Shown one piece after another: positions 33,994 through 42,110 of a stretch of 64,000 bases of DNA. The DNA comes from Streptomyces sp. SPB162 (lineage in GTDB: Bacteria > Actinomycetota > Actinomycetes > Streptomycetales > Streptomycetaceae). The notes below the pieces were generated by a model that saw only the letters and a list, made by a program, of their open reading frames with translations, made no database searches and was not told where the DNA came from. The position numbers and the translations under genes are program-made. The stretch lies in the NCBI RefSeq assembly GCF_029504575.1, contig NZ_JAQFII010000002.1, forward strand, positions 1 to 64,000, written 5' to 3'. Positions within the stretch are counted from its first letter, which is position 1. The number at the start of each line of letters is the position of its first letter.

Positions 33994-34632
33994 ATGAGGC
34001 TTCGTCAGCTGTTCGTTTCGCTGGTGGCCGGGGCGCTGCTCGCCACCACCGCCGGGGTCGCCGCGGCGGCGCCGGAGGGTGCCGGTACCGCACGGACCGA
34101 ATGCTCCGCGACCTTCTTCGCGGGGGACCCCCGACTCGGGCCGGAGGTGCTGCCCGACCGGGGCGCGGTCGGGCGTGAGCTCGTCGGGTACCACCGGACG
34201 GGGGGACTGTCCGAGCAGGCGTTCCTGGCGACGTACAACACCGGCACCGGGTGGATCTACCCACCCCGGAACGGTTACGTCCTCGACCCCGACGGCCGGC
34301 CCGTCGAGTGGCGGCAGACGCTGCGCCCCGGTCAGGACATCGACCGGTTCGGCAGTGAGTACGGTTCGTTCCTCGCGCCCGAGGGCCTGCCGTACGCCAA
34401 CCGCTCCATCCCGCCGCAGAGTCTGGACGGCACCCCCGCGGCCGGTTGCAACTACCACGACTACCGCGTCCTGAAAGCGTTCACCGTGGACGCGGGGCCG
34501 ATCGCGCCCTGGTTCGCACAGCCCGGCCACGGACTGCAGTACCAGTTGGACGCGACTCTCGTGCCCGGCTCCCCCGCCACCCTCAACGTGATGTGGCTGG
34601 TGGCCAACGGCTATCTCCAACGGCTCGTCTAG
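33994..34632 (+). CDS. Secreted TNT-domain protein, probable NAD+ glycohydrolase
   Basis: 212 residues. A signal peptide (1-26, FVSLVAGALLATTAGVAAAA) and a short Cys-containing linker lead into a TNT domain (~70-212): FLATYNTGTGWIYPPRNGYV, DIDRFGSEYGSFLAPEGLPY, RSIPPQSL, YHDYRVLKAF, PIAPWFAQPGHGLQYQL and WLVANGYLQRL. The domain is named from the tuberculosis necrotizing toxin CpnT, which destroys NAD+; Gln182 in GLQYQL falls where, from memory, the catalytic Gln of TNT lies. There is no large toxin carrier or pore domain, so it is a free secreted enzyme. No obvious immunity gene is adjacent, but export by the Sec or Tat route would protect the producer. Single gene, 136 bp after the fadE operon. 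Confidence 0.87.
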   Translation: MRLRQLFVSLVAGALLATTAGVAAAAPEGAGTARTECSATFFAGDPRLGPEVLPDRGAVGRELVGYHRTGGLSEQAFLATYNTGTGWIYPPRNGYVLDPDGRPVEWRQTLRPGQDIDRFGSEYGSFLAPEGLPYANRSIPPQSLDGTPAAGCNYHDYRVLKAFTVDAGPIAPWFAQPGHGLQYQLDATLVPGSPATLNVMWLVANGYLQRLV

Positions 34633-34926
34633 CCACGTTGGTTACCGAAGGTGATGTTGTGGCACCGACGGTAGTTGACGAGCCGCTGTACAGGAGCGTT
34701 CGGGCGTTAAACACATGTCGAACGGTCAAAAATCCGCGGGCTGGACGGCGGCGCCAAAGGCGTAATCGAAGGTGACGCTCGGTGACGGATGCCGCGATGA
34801 ACTCAGCAGATGGCCTTCCGGGACGCCACCGACCGCCTACCGGGCGGTACTCCGCGCCGGCCACCCGGAAGAAAGGCCACCGGTTGGGAGGACCGCAAGG
34901 GCCTCGGAGGGGCCATACTGGGGGTA

Positions 34927-35148
34927 ATGACGAAATCAGCCGTGACCCGCCGCCACCTGCCCGCCAGCCCCTTCCGGATTCCGGTCGCCCCTCCCGTCGA
35001 GAACTTCGAGGTGGGTGACCGGGTAACGCACGACGTCTACGGACTCGGCCGAATCATCGGTGTCGAGGACGAGGTCGCCGTGCTCGCCGACTTCGGTTCC
35101 CGCCAGGTACGGATCATCAAGCCGTACTCGAAGGTGACCAAGCTCTGA
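34927..35148 (+). CDS. Small SH3/Tudor-like protein resembling CarD N-terminus and the PcrA/UvrD C-terminal tail
   Basis: 73 residues: a basic N-terminal tail (MTKSAVTRRHLPASPFRIP), then one small beta-barrel (~27-73) with VGDRVTHDVYGLGRIIGVED, AVLADFGSRQVRI and PYSKVTKL. The GDxVxHDxYGxGxV pattern is that of the Tudor-like RNA-polymerase-binding domain at the C-terminus of actinobacterial PcrA/UvrD and of CarD/CdnL. A role in RNA-polymerase or DNA contact is inferred only from fold. The start at 34927 is preferred because upstream sequence (from 34810) is not protein-like. The 294-bp region before it (34633-34926) has no gene and no recognised motif. Ends in a strong hairpin. Confidence 0.78.
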   Translation: MTKSAVTRRHLPASPFRIPVAPPVENFEVGDRVTHDVYGLGRIIGVEDEVAVLADFGSRQVRIIKPYSKVTKL

Positions 35149-35152
35149 GCTT

Positions 35153-35183
35153 CCTGGCCGCGCCCCGCAAGGTCGCGGCCAGG
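35153..35183. terminator. Hairpin terminator after the small Tudor-like gene
   Basis: Perfect 10-bp stem (CCTGGCCGCG / CGCGGCCAGG) with an 11-nt loop, starting 4 bp after the stop codon. The remaining 228 bp up to the convergent gene end at 35412 hold nothing recognisable. Confidence 0.75.
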
Positions 35184-35411
35184 ATCCTCTCCGCCTGCCG
35201 CCCTGAGCTCCACAGACCTCAGGGACGGCCTGAATTCCGGCATGCCGTTTGTCGCTCACGGCACGTCGGCCGGTATCCCGACTCGGCACTGTCGAGCCCT
35301 CGCACCATCTCTTCATGCCTCAACTCCCCACCGTTCAGACGTGTTCCAGGCCCGTGAAGTTCCCCGGCTCCGGCACGAGTTTTTCCGTGTGCGCGCGGCC
35401 CGCCGACCGGT

Positions 35412-36281
35412 TCAGCGTGCCAGCGAGGCCCCGTCGCCCATGGCGATCACCGGGTGGCTCCGGGGGTCGAGCGCGCGCAGCAGGTCGACCATGTGTGCCG
35501 CGGACAGGCTGACGCAGCCGTGCGTCGGACCGCCGTGGTCGACGTGGATCCAGATGCCGCCGCCGCGCGGACTGCCCAGTGGCTGCCTGCCGTCCAGCGG
35601 TGAGGAGCCCGGCACGCGGTTGTAGTCGATCGCGATGACGTAGTCGAAGGATCCGCCCAGCGCCTCACCGCGGAACCCGGTGCCGCCCGCGGTGAAACCC
35701 TGTGAGCGGTGGTACGGCAATCCGCTGCCCGGGTCCGCTTTGAAGCCGCCGGCGTCGCTGAGGGTGAAGATTCCCACGGGGCTGTGCAGATCGCCCTCGT
35801 GGTGCGTGCCGGTCCAGCCGCGCAGGGCGTTGTGCGCGGGCCAGGCGGAGCCCGCCCGCCACCGGCCGTCGGCGGCCCGGGTCCACAGCGTGACGGTGGA
35901 GTCGGACGAGTCCTTCGCCCGGCCCGAGGCCAGCAGCACCTGGCGGGAGGCGGTGGGGATGGACGCCAGCGTGGCCGGGCCCAGCCCAGCTATCGACGCC
36001 GACTCCCGGCCAGGCCCCTGGCCGGGCGCGGTGTCCGCCACGGGCGCCGGGGGCCGGGGGTCGTCCCCGCCGATGACGGCGGGGACCGAGTCCGCCCGGT
36101 CCTGCGACCGGGGGCCGAAGACGTCGACCGGTCCGATGGAACCGACCCCGCACCAGGCGGCGGCGGTGGCCAGCGCCAGTACCGCCGTCACCCCGGCCAG
36201 GGCGGCCGTCCGACCCGAGGCGCGACGGGGGGCCCGGTGCGCCGCCCGGTGGCGGCCATGACCGGATCGTGTCGGGAGCAC
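35412..36281 (-). CDS. Membrane-anchored L,D-transpeptidase-fold (YkuD-like) protein
   Basis: 289 residues. A short basic N-terminus and one membrane or signal segment (TAALAGVTAVLALATAAAWC, ~25-45), a Pro/Asp-rich linker, then a YkuD-type domain (~100-289) ending in the active-site motif WIHVDHGGPTHGCVSLS: catalytic His and Cys of HGC(V)S are present. It contains GDLHSPVGIFTLSDAGGF, typical of secreted YkuD-fold proteins in Streptomyces. It likely forms or edits 3-3 peptidoglycan cross-links or attaches proteins outside the membrane. The start is GTG 36281; no suitable in-frame ATG exists nearby. Divergent from the DUF309 gene. Confidence 0.82.
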   Translation of the reverse strand: MLPTRSGHGRHRAAHRAPRRASGRTAALAGVTAVLALATAAAWCGVGSIGPVDVFGPRSQDRADSVPAVIGGDDPRPPAPVADTAPGQGPGRESASIAGLGPATLASIPTASRQVLLASGRAKDSSDSTVTLWTRAADGRWRAGSAWPAHNALRGWTGTHHEGDLHSPVGIFTLSDAGGFKADPGSGLPYHRSQGFTAGGTGFRGEALGGSFDYVIAIDYNRVPGSSPLDGRQPLGSPRGGGIWIHVDHGGPTHGCVSLSAAHMVDLLRALDPRSHPVIAMGDGASLAR

Positions 36282-36411
36282 TGTGACGGGCCTCACGGGC
36301 AGCCATACTGGCAAAGTCCGGGAGCGATGGGGCCAGCCACGCCGACATCCGTCCCAGATGTCACAACCCGTCCCTCGTGCCGCCGGGCCGTCACTGATGA
36401 ACAATCGCACG

Positions 36412-36909
36412 ATGGACGAGACCCCGCAGTACGACAGCGCCTCCGACGACCGCGACCGCGACCCCGCCGGGCGGGCCCGCAACGCCCGGCCGCGCGACGG
36501 TCTCGGCCGTCCGCTGCCCTACGGGTCACCCGGCGTGGAGCGGCAGCCCGAGGGGGTGCCGCGCTCCCCCGGCCAGTCGCTGGCCGAGGCCCAGCGGCTG
36601 CTCGACGCCGGGATGCCGTTCCACGCCCATGAGGTGCTGGAGGACGCCTGGAAGGCCGCCGACGAGCCGCAGCGCGCCCTGTGGCGCGCCCTGGCCCAGC
36701 TCGCCGTGGGGCTCACCCACGCCCTGCGCGGCAACGCGTCGGGCGCGGCCTCCCTGTTGCGGAGAGGCGCGGAGGGCATCGATCCTTACAGGGAGGCCGC
36801 GCCGTACGGCATTGACATCGCGGGCCTCGCCGACTGGGCCCGTGAGCTGGCGGACCATCCCGGCTCGGCACCGGGCGCCCCGGCCCCGCGCCTGGTGGGA
36901 GGCGCGTAA
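36412..36909 (+). CDS. DUF309 family protein
   Basis: 165 residues. The N-terminal third is charged and disordered (DSASDDRDRDPAGRARNARP). The DUF309 helical domain (~50-155) carries the hallmark FHAHEVLEDAWKAA and ALWRALAQLAVGLTHALRGN. The His/Glu pair of HAHEVLE suggests metal or acid-base chemistry, but the function of the family is unknown to me. ATG 36412 or ATG 36397 (five codons longer) are both possible; neither has a clear ribosome site. Divergent from the L,D-transpeptidase gene. The following gap 36910-37113 holds a weak 7-bp hairpin (ACAGACG/CGTCTGT, 36934-36959). Confidence 0.8.
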   Translation: MDETPQYDSASDDRDRDPAGRARNARPRDGLGRPLPYGSPGVERQPEGVPRSPGQSLAEAQRLLDAGMPFHAHEVLEDAWKAADEPQRALWRALAQLAVGLTHALRGNASGAASLLRRGAEGIDPYREAAPYGIDIAGLADWARELADHPGSAPGAPAPRLVGGA

Positions 36910-37113
36910 CGGTTTTGGGCGCCCGGCCCAAGGACAGACGTAAGGCATCGCTCGTCTGTTCAAGGAGTCGTTTGTGCCAGCGGAGCATTCGATACCGCCA
37001 CCCCCGCCGCAGTCCCGGCTTCTTCTCAGAACGCTCATACAGCTCTCTCACAGGGCTCTCACACTGGCCCGGGATGATCAGGTCGACCGGGGCGACGAGA
37101 GAGGACCCGCCGC

Positions 37114-37983
37114 ATGGAAAAGCGTCCGCGGCCCCTACGCGGTGAAACGGTTCGTCTGTCCCGCCTGCTGGGCAGGACCTGGGTCCTGGTCATGGCATGG
37201 CTGACCGTCACGGTCGCCGGAACCGGGGTGGTCGTCGCGACGGGCGGGACGCCGTTCGCGGCCTCCGAGGCGGCGAGCGGGCCGGGTGTGTTCGCCGGGC
37301 TTCCCGGGGTCTCGAACACGGTGCACGCGACCGCGAGCGTCAAGCAGGTCGGCGCGCTCTTCGACGGCGGCTTGTCCGGCGGCCACTTCTGCACGGCGAG
37401 CGTGGTGCGCAGCGCCGGGAAGAACGTCGTGGTGACCGCGGCGCACTGCCTCAGTGGCGGCACCGACGGCACGGTCTTCGTGCCCGGCTACCACGACGGC
37501 GAGGCGCCGTACGGCGTCTGGCCACTGCAGGGCGTCACGCTCGCCCCGGGCTGGACCAGCGGCGCGGACCAGGACCTCGACGTGGCCTTCGCCGAGGTGG
37601 CGCCGTTGCACGGACGCGAGGTCCAGGACGTCGTCGGCGGTTACACCTTCGGAACCAGTGGGAGCCGTGACAACGACGCGGCGACGGCGACCACCGTGCG
37701 GATCACCGGCTACCCGTCCACCGCGGACGCCCCGCTCACCTGCTACAACGACGTCACGGCGTACTCCGCGGACCAATTGCGGATCGCCTGCACCGACTAC
37801 ACCGGTGGGACCAGCGGGAGCCCCTGGGTCACCGGACTGGATCCGGAGTCCGGCACCGGGACCGTCATCGGGGTGATCGGCGGGTACCAGGAGGGCGGCG
37901 ACACCGCGGACGTGTCGTACAGTCCCGCCTTCGACAGCGCGATCGGCGCCCTCTACGAACAGGCCGTGAAGTCGTCCGAGTGA
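37114..37983 (+). CDS. Secreted trypsin-like serine protease
   Basis: 289 residues. A basic N-terminus, then a signal/membrane segment (TWVLVMAWLTVTVAGTGVVVA, ~22-43), a ~25-residue pro-part and an S1 protease domain: His in VVVTAAHCLSG (~111), Asp in DLDVAFAEV (~153), Ser in YTGGTSGSPWV (~236), and Cys pairs at the His loop and near LTCYNDV. Overlaps no other gene and is followed by a 17-bp-stem terminator. Third exported S1-type protease in the window, not closely similar to the other two. Probably a nutritional or developmental extracellular protease. Confidence 0.87.
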   Translation: MEKRPRPLRGETVRLSRLLGRTWVLVMAWLTVTVAGTGVVVATGGTPFAASEAASGPGVFAGLPGVSNTVHATASVKQVGALFDGGLSGGHFCTASVVRSAGKNVVVTAAHCLSGGTDGTVFVPGYHDGEAPYGVWPLQGVTLAPGWTSGADQDLDVAFAEVAPLHGREVQDVVGGYTFGTSGSRDNDAATATTVRITGYPSTADAPLTCYNDVTAYSADQLRIACTDYTGGTSGSPWVTGLDPESGTGTVIGVIGGYQEGGDTADVSYSPAFDSAIGALYEQAVKSSE

Positions 37984-37990
37984 GGTGGGA

Positions 37991-38036
37991 CGTCGGCTCC
38001 GGGCCCCGGACAGGTCCGCGGGGCCCGGAGCCGACG
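37991..38036. terminator. Very strong bidirectional terminator between convergent genes
   Basis: Perfect 17-bp stem (CGTCGGCTCCGGGCCCC / its exact complement at 38020-38036) with a 12-nt loop, filling the 56-bp gap between the protease gene (+) and the methyltransferase gene (-). Confidence 0.85.
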
Positions 38037-38039
38037 CTG

Positions 38040-38852
38040 TCAGACGGCGGGCTTGAGGGCGGCGCCCGCCAGCATGGGTGCGCCGGCTCCCAGCCCGTCG
38101 ACGTCCGCGTCCGCGTCGGGCCGCCACACGGTCACCGGCGTGACGCCGGGATCGATCAGCTGGAAGCCTTCGAAGAGCGCGGTGAACTGCTCGGTGCTGC
38201 GCCAGATGACCTCGCTGACCGCGCCGCCGTAGGACTTGGCGACGTTCGGCGCGGCCTGCGGCACCTCGTCCGCGCCCGCGTGGGAGAGCACCAGGTAGCT
38301 GCCGGGCACCAGGCGGTCGGTGAACTGCCGGATGAGCGCGAGCGGGTCGTTCTCCTCCGGCACGAAGTGCAGCACTGCGCCGAGGATCAGTCCCACCGGC
38401 TGGTCGAAGTCGATGAGCCGCACGGTGTCGGGCGCCTCGAAGATGTCCTTCGGCTTGTACAGGTCGCCCTGGAAGATCGCCGCGCGCGGTTCGTCGGCGA
38501 GGATCGCCCGGCCGTGGGCGACGGCGACGGGGTCTATGTCGGTGTAGACCACCTTGCTGTCGGGCGCGGCCGCGAAGACCGCGTCGTGCACGTTGTGCTC
38601 GGCGGGGATGCCGGATCCGACGTCCAGGAACTGTCGGATGCCGAGCCCGGCCAGCTCCCGGCCCGCCCTGCGAAGGAACGCCCTGTTGGCCCGGAAGGTC
38701 TTGGGGAGCGCGGGGTTGGCCTCCTCCACCTGCCGGGCGACAGCGCGGTCGACCTCGAAGTTGTGGGTGCCGCCGACCCAGTAGTCGTAGACCCGCGCGA
38801 TGCTCGGTGTCTCGATGTCCACGTCGGACGGTGCCCAGCTCGGTCGCTCCAC
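38040..38852 (-). CDS. SAM-dependent methyltransferase, DUF574 (PF04672) family
   Basis: 270 residues. Seen: the family N-terminus IETPSIARVYDYWVGGTHNF (~13-32), SAM-binding FLDVGSGIPAEHNVHD (~75-90) followed by VVYTDIDPVAVAHG (~100-113), and LGAVLHFVPEENDP (~157-170). Abundant in Streptomyces; the natural substrate is unknown. About 70 bp downstream of the P450 gene on the same strand, so it could belong to the tailoring region to its right. Confidence 0.88.
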   Translation of the reverse strand: MERPSWAPSDVDIETPSIARVYDYWVGGTHNFEVDRAVARQVEEANPALPKTFRANRAFLRRAGRELAGLGIRQFLDVGSGIPAEHNVHDAVFAAAPDSKVVYTDIDPVAVAHGRAILADEPRAAIFQGDLYKPKDIFEAPDTVRLIDFDQPVGLILGAVLHFVPEENDPLALIRQFTDRLVPGSYLVLSHAGADEVPQAAPNVAKSYGGAVSEVIWRSTEQFTALFEGFQLIDPGVTPVTVWRPDADADVDGLGAGAPMLAGAALKPAV

Positions 38853-38922
38853 GTCGCTTCCTCTTTCCGTTGTGTCGGGGGCGGTATGTCAGGTGGGGGC
38901 GTTGGACCGGTCGCTGCCCGGG

Positions 38923-40176
38923 TCAGCCGTGCAGGACGGGCAGTTCCTCGAGCCCGCGCATCATCAGGCTGAAGCGCCAGCGCAGTTCGCCTGGCTCGAC
39001 CGCGAGGCTCAGGTCGGGGAAGCGCGCGAAGAGCCGGCTGAGCACGATGTGCCCTTCGAGCCGGGCCAGCGGCGCGCCCAGGCAGTGGTGAATGCCGTGG
39101 CCGAAGGCGAGGCCCGCGGTGGCGCGGCGGGTGATGTCGAGCTCGTCGGGCTCCTCGTAGTGCGAGGGGTCCCGGCCGGCGGCGCCGATGGAGATCGTGA
39201 CGAACTCCCCTTCGGGGATGACGACTCCCCCGACGTCCACCGGCTCCGTGGTGTAGCGCCAGGTCGCGTTGGTGACCGGGCCCTCGAACCGCAGCAGCTC
39301 CTCGACGGCGTTCGGCCACAGGGAACTGTCGGCGGCCAGTTTCGCCCGCTGGTCCGGGTGCGTGAGCAGCGCGTAGGTCCCGTTGCCGATGAGATTGACG
39401 GTGGTCTCGTGGCCGGCGACCAGCAGCAGGAACGCCATGGCCATCAGTTCGTTCTCGTTGAGCCGGTCGTCGCCCTCACTGGCGTTGACCAGGTCGGTGA
39501 GCATGTCGTCCGCCGGGTTGGCCCGCTTGTCGGCGATCAGCGCCCGCAGGTAGTCGACCATCGCGACGCTGGCGTCGCGCACCTCGTCGGTGCCCACTCC
39601 GGAGACCAGCAGGTTGGACCAGCGGCGGAACTCCGCGCGGTCGTCCGGCGGCACTCCCAGCAGCCAGCAGATCACGGTGAACGGGACGGGGAAGGCGAGC
39701 GCGTCCATGAGGTCGGTGCGGTCCTGGAGGGCGATGGCGTCCAGGAGTTCGTCGACGAGTTCGACGATCCGCGGGGTCAGCGCCTCGACCCGGCGGGTGG
39801 TGAAGGCCCGACCCACCAGGCGGCGCAACCTGGTGTGGTCGGGCTGGTCGCTGTCGAGCATGTGCTCGCTCAGTTCGTGGGCGAACTGCCGGCGCGAGCC
39901 GGCCTCCTTGAGGAACTCCTGGCGCTTCTCCTCGTCGATGAAGTTGCGCGGGATGAGTTCCTGGCCCTTGCGCATGTCCTTGCTCAGCCGGGGGTCGGCG
40001 AGCAGCGACCTGGCGTCCTCGTAGCGGGTGACCAGCCAGGTCCGCAGTCCGTTCGGAGTGGCCACGGGTTGCGCCGGCGCCTGCCCGCGCAGATCGGCGA
40101 GCGCGGCGTGCGGCTCCTGGAAGAAGTCCGGCGTGAACAGCTCTTTCACGCTGGTCGGTGATTCCGTCCGATCCAC
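38923..40176 (-). CDS. Cytochrome P450 (CYP107-like)
   Basis: 417 residues. Seen: I-helix LLLVAGHETTVN, ExxR in AVEELLRFEG, and heme loop FGHGIHHCLGAPLAR with the Cys ligand near residue 360. No membrane anchor, so a soluble class I enzyme needing ferredoxin. Start: a GTG at 40176 (MDRTESPTSVKELF) has GAAGAGGGG nine bases upstream and fits P450 length better than the ATG at 40242, which would add 22 residues. It probably hydroxylates a small molecule made or modified by the surrounding cluster. Located between the DHA2 exporter and the methyltransferase, all on the minus strand. Confidence 0.9.
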   Translation of the reverse strand: MDRTESPTSVKELFTPDFFQEPHAALADLRGQAPAQPVATPNGLRTWLVTRYEDARSLLADPRLSKDMRKGQELIPRNFIDEEKRQEFLKEAGSRRQFAHELSEHMLDSDQPDHTRLRRLVGRAFTTRRVEALTPRIVELVDELLDAIALQDRTDLMDALAFPVPFTVICWLLGVPPDDRAEFRRWSNLLVSGVGTDEVRDASVAMVDYLRALIADKRANPADDMLTDLVNASEGDDRLNENELMAMAFLLLVAGHETTVNLIGNGTYALLTHPDQRAKLAADSSLWPNAVEELLRFEGPVTNATWRYTTEPVDVGGVVIPEGEFVTISIGAAGRDPSHYEEPDELDITRRATAGLAFGHGIHHCLGAPLARLEGHIVLSRLFARFPDLSLAVEPGELRWRFSLMMRGLEELPVLHG

Positions 40177-40326
40177 GACGCGGTTCCCCTCTTCGGTCTT
40201 CGGCGTTCCTGACGTGGGCGTGACGGCCCGGTGCGGGCTCATCGGCCTGGCTCCACCATCACGGGTCGGTTTCGAGCGGCACTCGCGCCGGGCTGTAGCG
40301 GCCCCGCGCGTGCGGGGACGCGGGAA

Positions 40327-40360
40327 TGCCCTGCCTCCCGTGGCCGCGGGTGGCAGGGCA
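40327..40360 (-). terminator. Hairpin downstream of the DHA2 exporter gene
   Basis: 9-bp stem TGCCCTGCC / GGCAGGGCA with an inner CCCG/CGGG pairing, 24 bp past the exporter stop. A second small hairpin CCCCGC-GCGT-GCGGGG lies near 40302. Confidence 0.6.
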
Positions 40361-40383
40361 CTCGATCCGTGCGGAACGGTGGT

Positions 40384-41955
40384 TCAGTGCTGGTCGGCGC
40401 CTTCCTTCTGCTCGGCGGGGGCGTCGCTGTTCCAGGTGCGCAGGGGGATGTTCTTGAGCAGCGCGGAGAGCACCAGTCCCACGGCGAGCACCACGGCCGC
40501 GGTGACGAAGACGGGGGTGAGGGAGGCCGCGTACGCCTGCTCCACCGCCCGCCGTACCGGCGCGGCGAGGTGTTTGAGGACATCCGCGTCCGACAGCGAG
40601 TTGTTGTCGGTGGTGCCGAGCGCACCGGCCGGGACGCGCTGGGTGAGTTCGTCGGTGAGGCGGTTGTAGAAGAGCGCCGCGAAGACGGAGATGCCGAGCG
40701 AGGCACCGAGCATCCGGGCGAACGAGACGGTCGCCGAGACCGCTCCGATGTCGTCGCGCGGGGCGGTGTTCTGAGCGGCCATGGTGAGCACCGACATGTT
40801 GAGGCCCGCCGCGATGCCGAGCAGCAGCATGTAGCCGGTGGCCATCACGCGCGAGGTGTCCGCGTCCATGGTGGCGAGCAGCAGCGCGGAGACGATGCCG
40901 ATGGCCATGCTCGCCGCCGGGTACCACTTGTAGTTGCCGGTGCGGTGGATGATGCGCGCGCTGATCATCGAGGAGGCGACCAGGCCCAGCATCATGGGCA
41001 GCAGGATCACCCCGGACATCGTCGCGCTGGCGCCGGTGACGACCTGCAGGAAGAGCGCGAGGAAGTTCACCGAGCCGACGAAGACGAAGCCGGCGACGAT
41101 GCTCACGACCGCGGCGATGCTGAACGTCGAGTCCTGGAACAGGTGGAGCGGGATGACGGGTTCGGCGGCCCGTTTCTCGACGAGGATGAACAGGGCCGTG
41201 GCGACGACGATCACGACGGCCAGGCCGAGGATCGGCGCGGAGCCCCAGGCGTAGCGCACTCCGGCCCAGCTGGTGAGCAGGGTGAGGGCGACGATGGCGG
41301 CGCTGAGCAGCAGGAAGCCGGTGTAGTCGATCTGCGGTCGGCGCGGCCGGACCGGCAGTCGCAGGAAGACGGCGACCAGAAGAAAGGCGAGGGCCCCGAC
41401 CGGCAGGTTGATGTAGAAGACCCAGCGCCAGCCGAGTGCGTCGGTCAGCACGCCGCCGATGGGCGGCCCGGCGAGTGCGGCGCCGGCGAACGCGATGGAG
41501 AAGTAGCCGTAGTAGCGGGCTCCTTCGCGCGGGCTGAAGAGCTCGCCGATGACGGAGAGCACGGAGACGAACAGGCCGCCGGCGCCGATGCCCTGCAGAA
41601 CACGGAAGGCGAGCAGCTGCTCGATCGACTGGGCCCAGCCGCAGGCCGCGGAGCCGACGAGGAAGATGCCGATCGCGACGAGGAACACGCCCTTGCGTCC
41701 GAACAGGTCGCCGAGCTTGCCGTACAGGGGCGTGGTGACGCTGCTGGCGATGATGTAGGCCGTCGCCACCCAGGCGAAGACGTTGAGGCCGCCGAGGTCC
41801 CCGACGACACGGGGCAGCGCCGTCGCCATGATCTGGGCGTCCAACAAGGCCAGGAAGACCGCGGTCAGGCAGCCGAACATGATGAGACCGGTGCGGGGAG
41901 GCGGACCGGTGGTGCCGGCCGGCGGGGGGCCGGACTCGTTCGCGGTGTCGTTCAC
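40384..41955 (-). CDS. DHA2-family (EmrB/QacA-like) MFS drug exporter, 14 TMS
   Basis: 523 residues with about 14 membrane helices. Seen: motif C-type ALAGPPIGGVLTDALGWRWVFYINLP, motif A LYGKLGDLFGRKGVFLV, and LDAQIMATALPRVVGDLGG at helix 1. Typical proton-driven exporter for antibiotics or other amphiphilic compounds; next to two P450s and a MarR gene it may export the product and give self-resistance. The start is GTG 41955 after GAAAGGGCACACCC; the ATG at 42090 lacks support. It ends in the hairpin at 40327-40360. Confidence 0.9.
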   Translation of the reverse strand: MNDTANESGPPPAGTTGPPPRTGLIMFGCLTAVFLALLDAQIMATALPRVVGDLGGLNVFAWVATAYIIASSVTTPLYGKLGDLFGRKGVFLVAIGIFLVGSAACGWAQSIEQLLAFRVLQGIGAGGLFVSVLSVIGELFSPREGARYYGYFSIAFAGAALAGPPIGGVLTDALGWRWVFYINLPVGALAFLLVAVFLRLPVRPRRPQIDYTGFLLLSAAIVALTLLTSWAGVRYAWGSAPILGLAVVIVVATALFILVEKRAAEPVIPLHLFQDSTFSIAAVVSIVAGFVFVGSVNFLALFLQVVTGASATMSGVILLPMMLGLVASSMISARIIHRTGNYKWYPAASMAIGIVSALLLATMDADTSRVMATGYMLLLGIAAGLNMSVLTMAAQNTAPRDDIGAVSATVSFARMLGASLGISVFAALFYNRLTDELTQRVPAGALGTTDNNSLSDADVLKHLAAPVRRAVEQAYAASLTPVFVTAAVVLAVGLVLSALLKNIPLRTWNSDAPAEQKEGADQH

Positions 41956-42110
41956 GGGTGTGCCCTTTCGTGGGGCGTGGCCCCGGTGGCCGGCCCTTCC
42001 ACGGGGGAGGTCGGGCCGGCCGCCGGACTCCCGGCCCGGTGTCCCGCTGCAGCCGGGGGCTGGGGCGGGACGCCGGTCGGGGAGCTTCACGAGGTGCGCG
42101 GGGACGGGGG

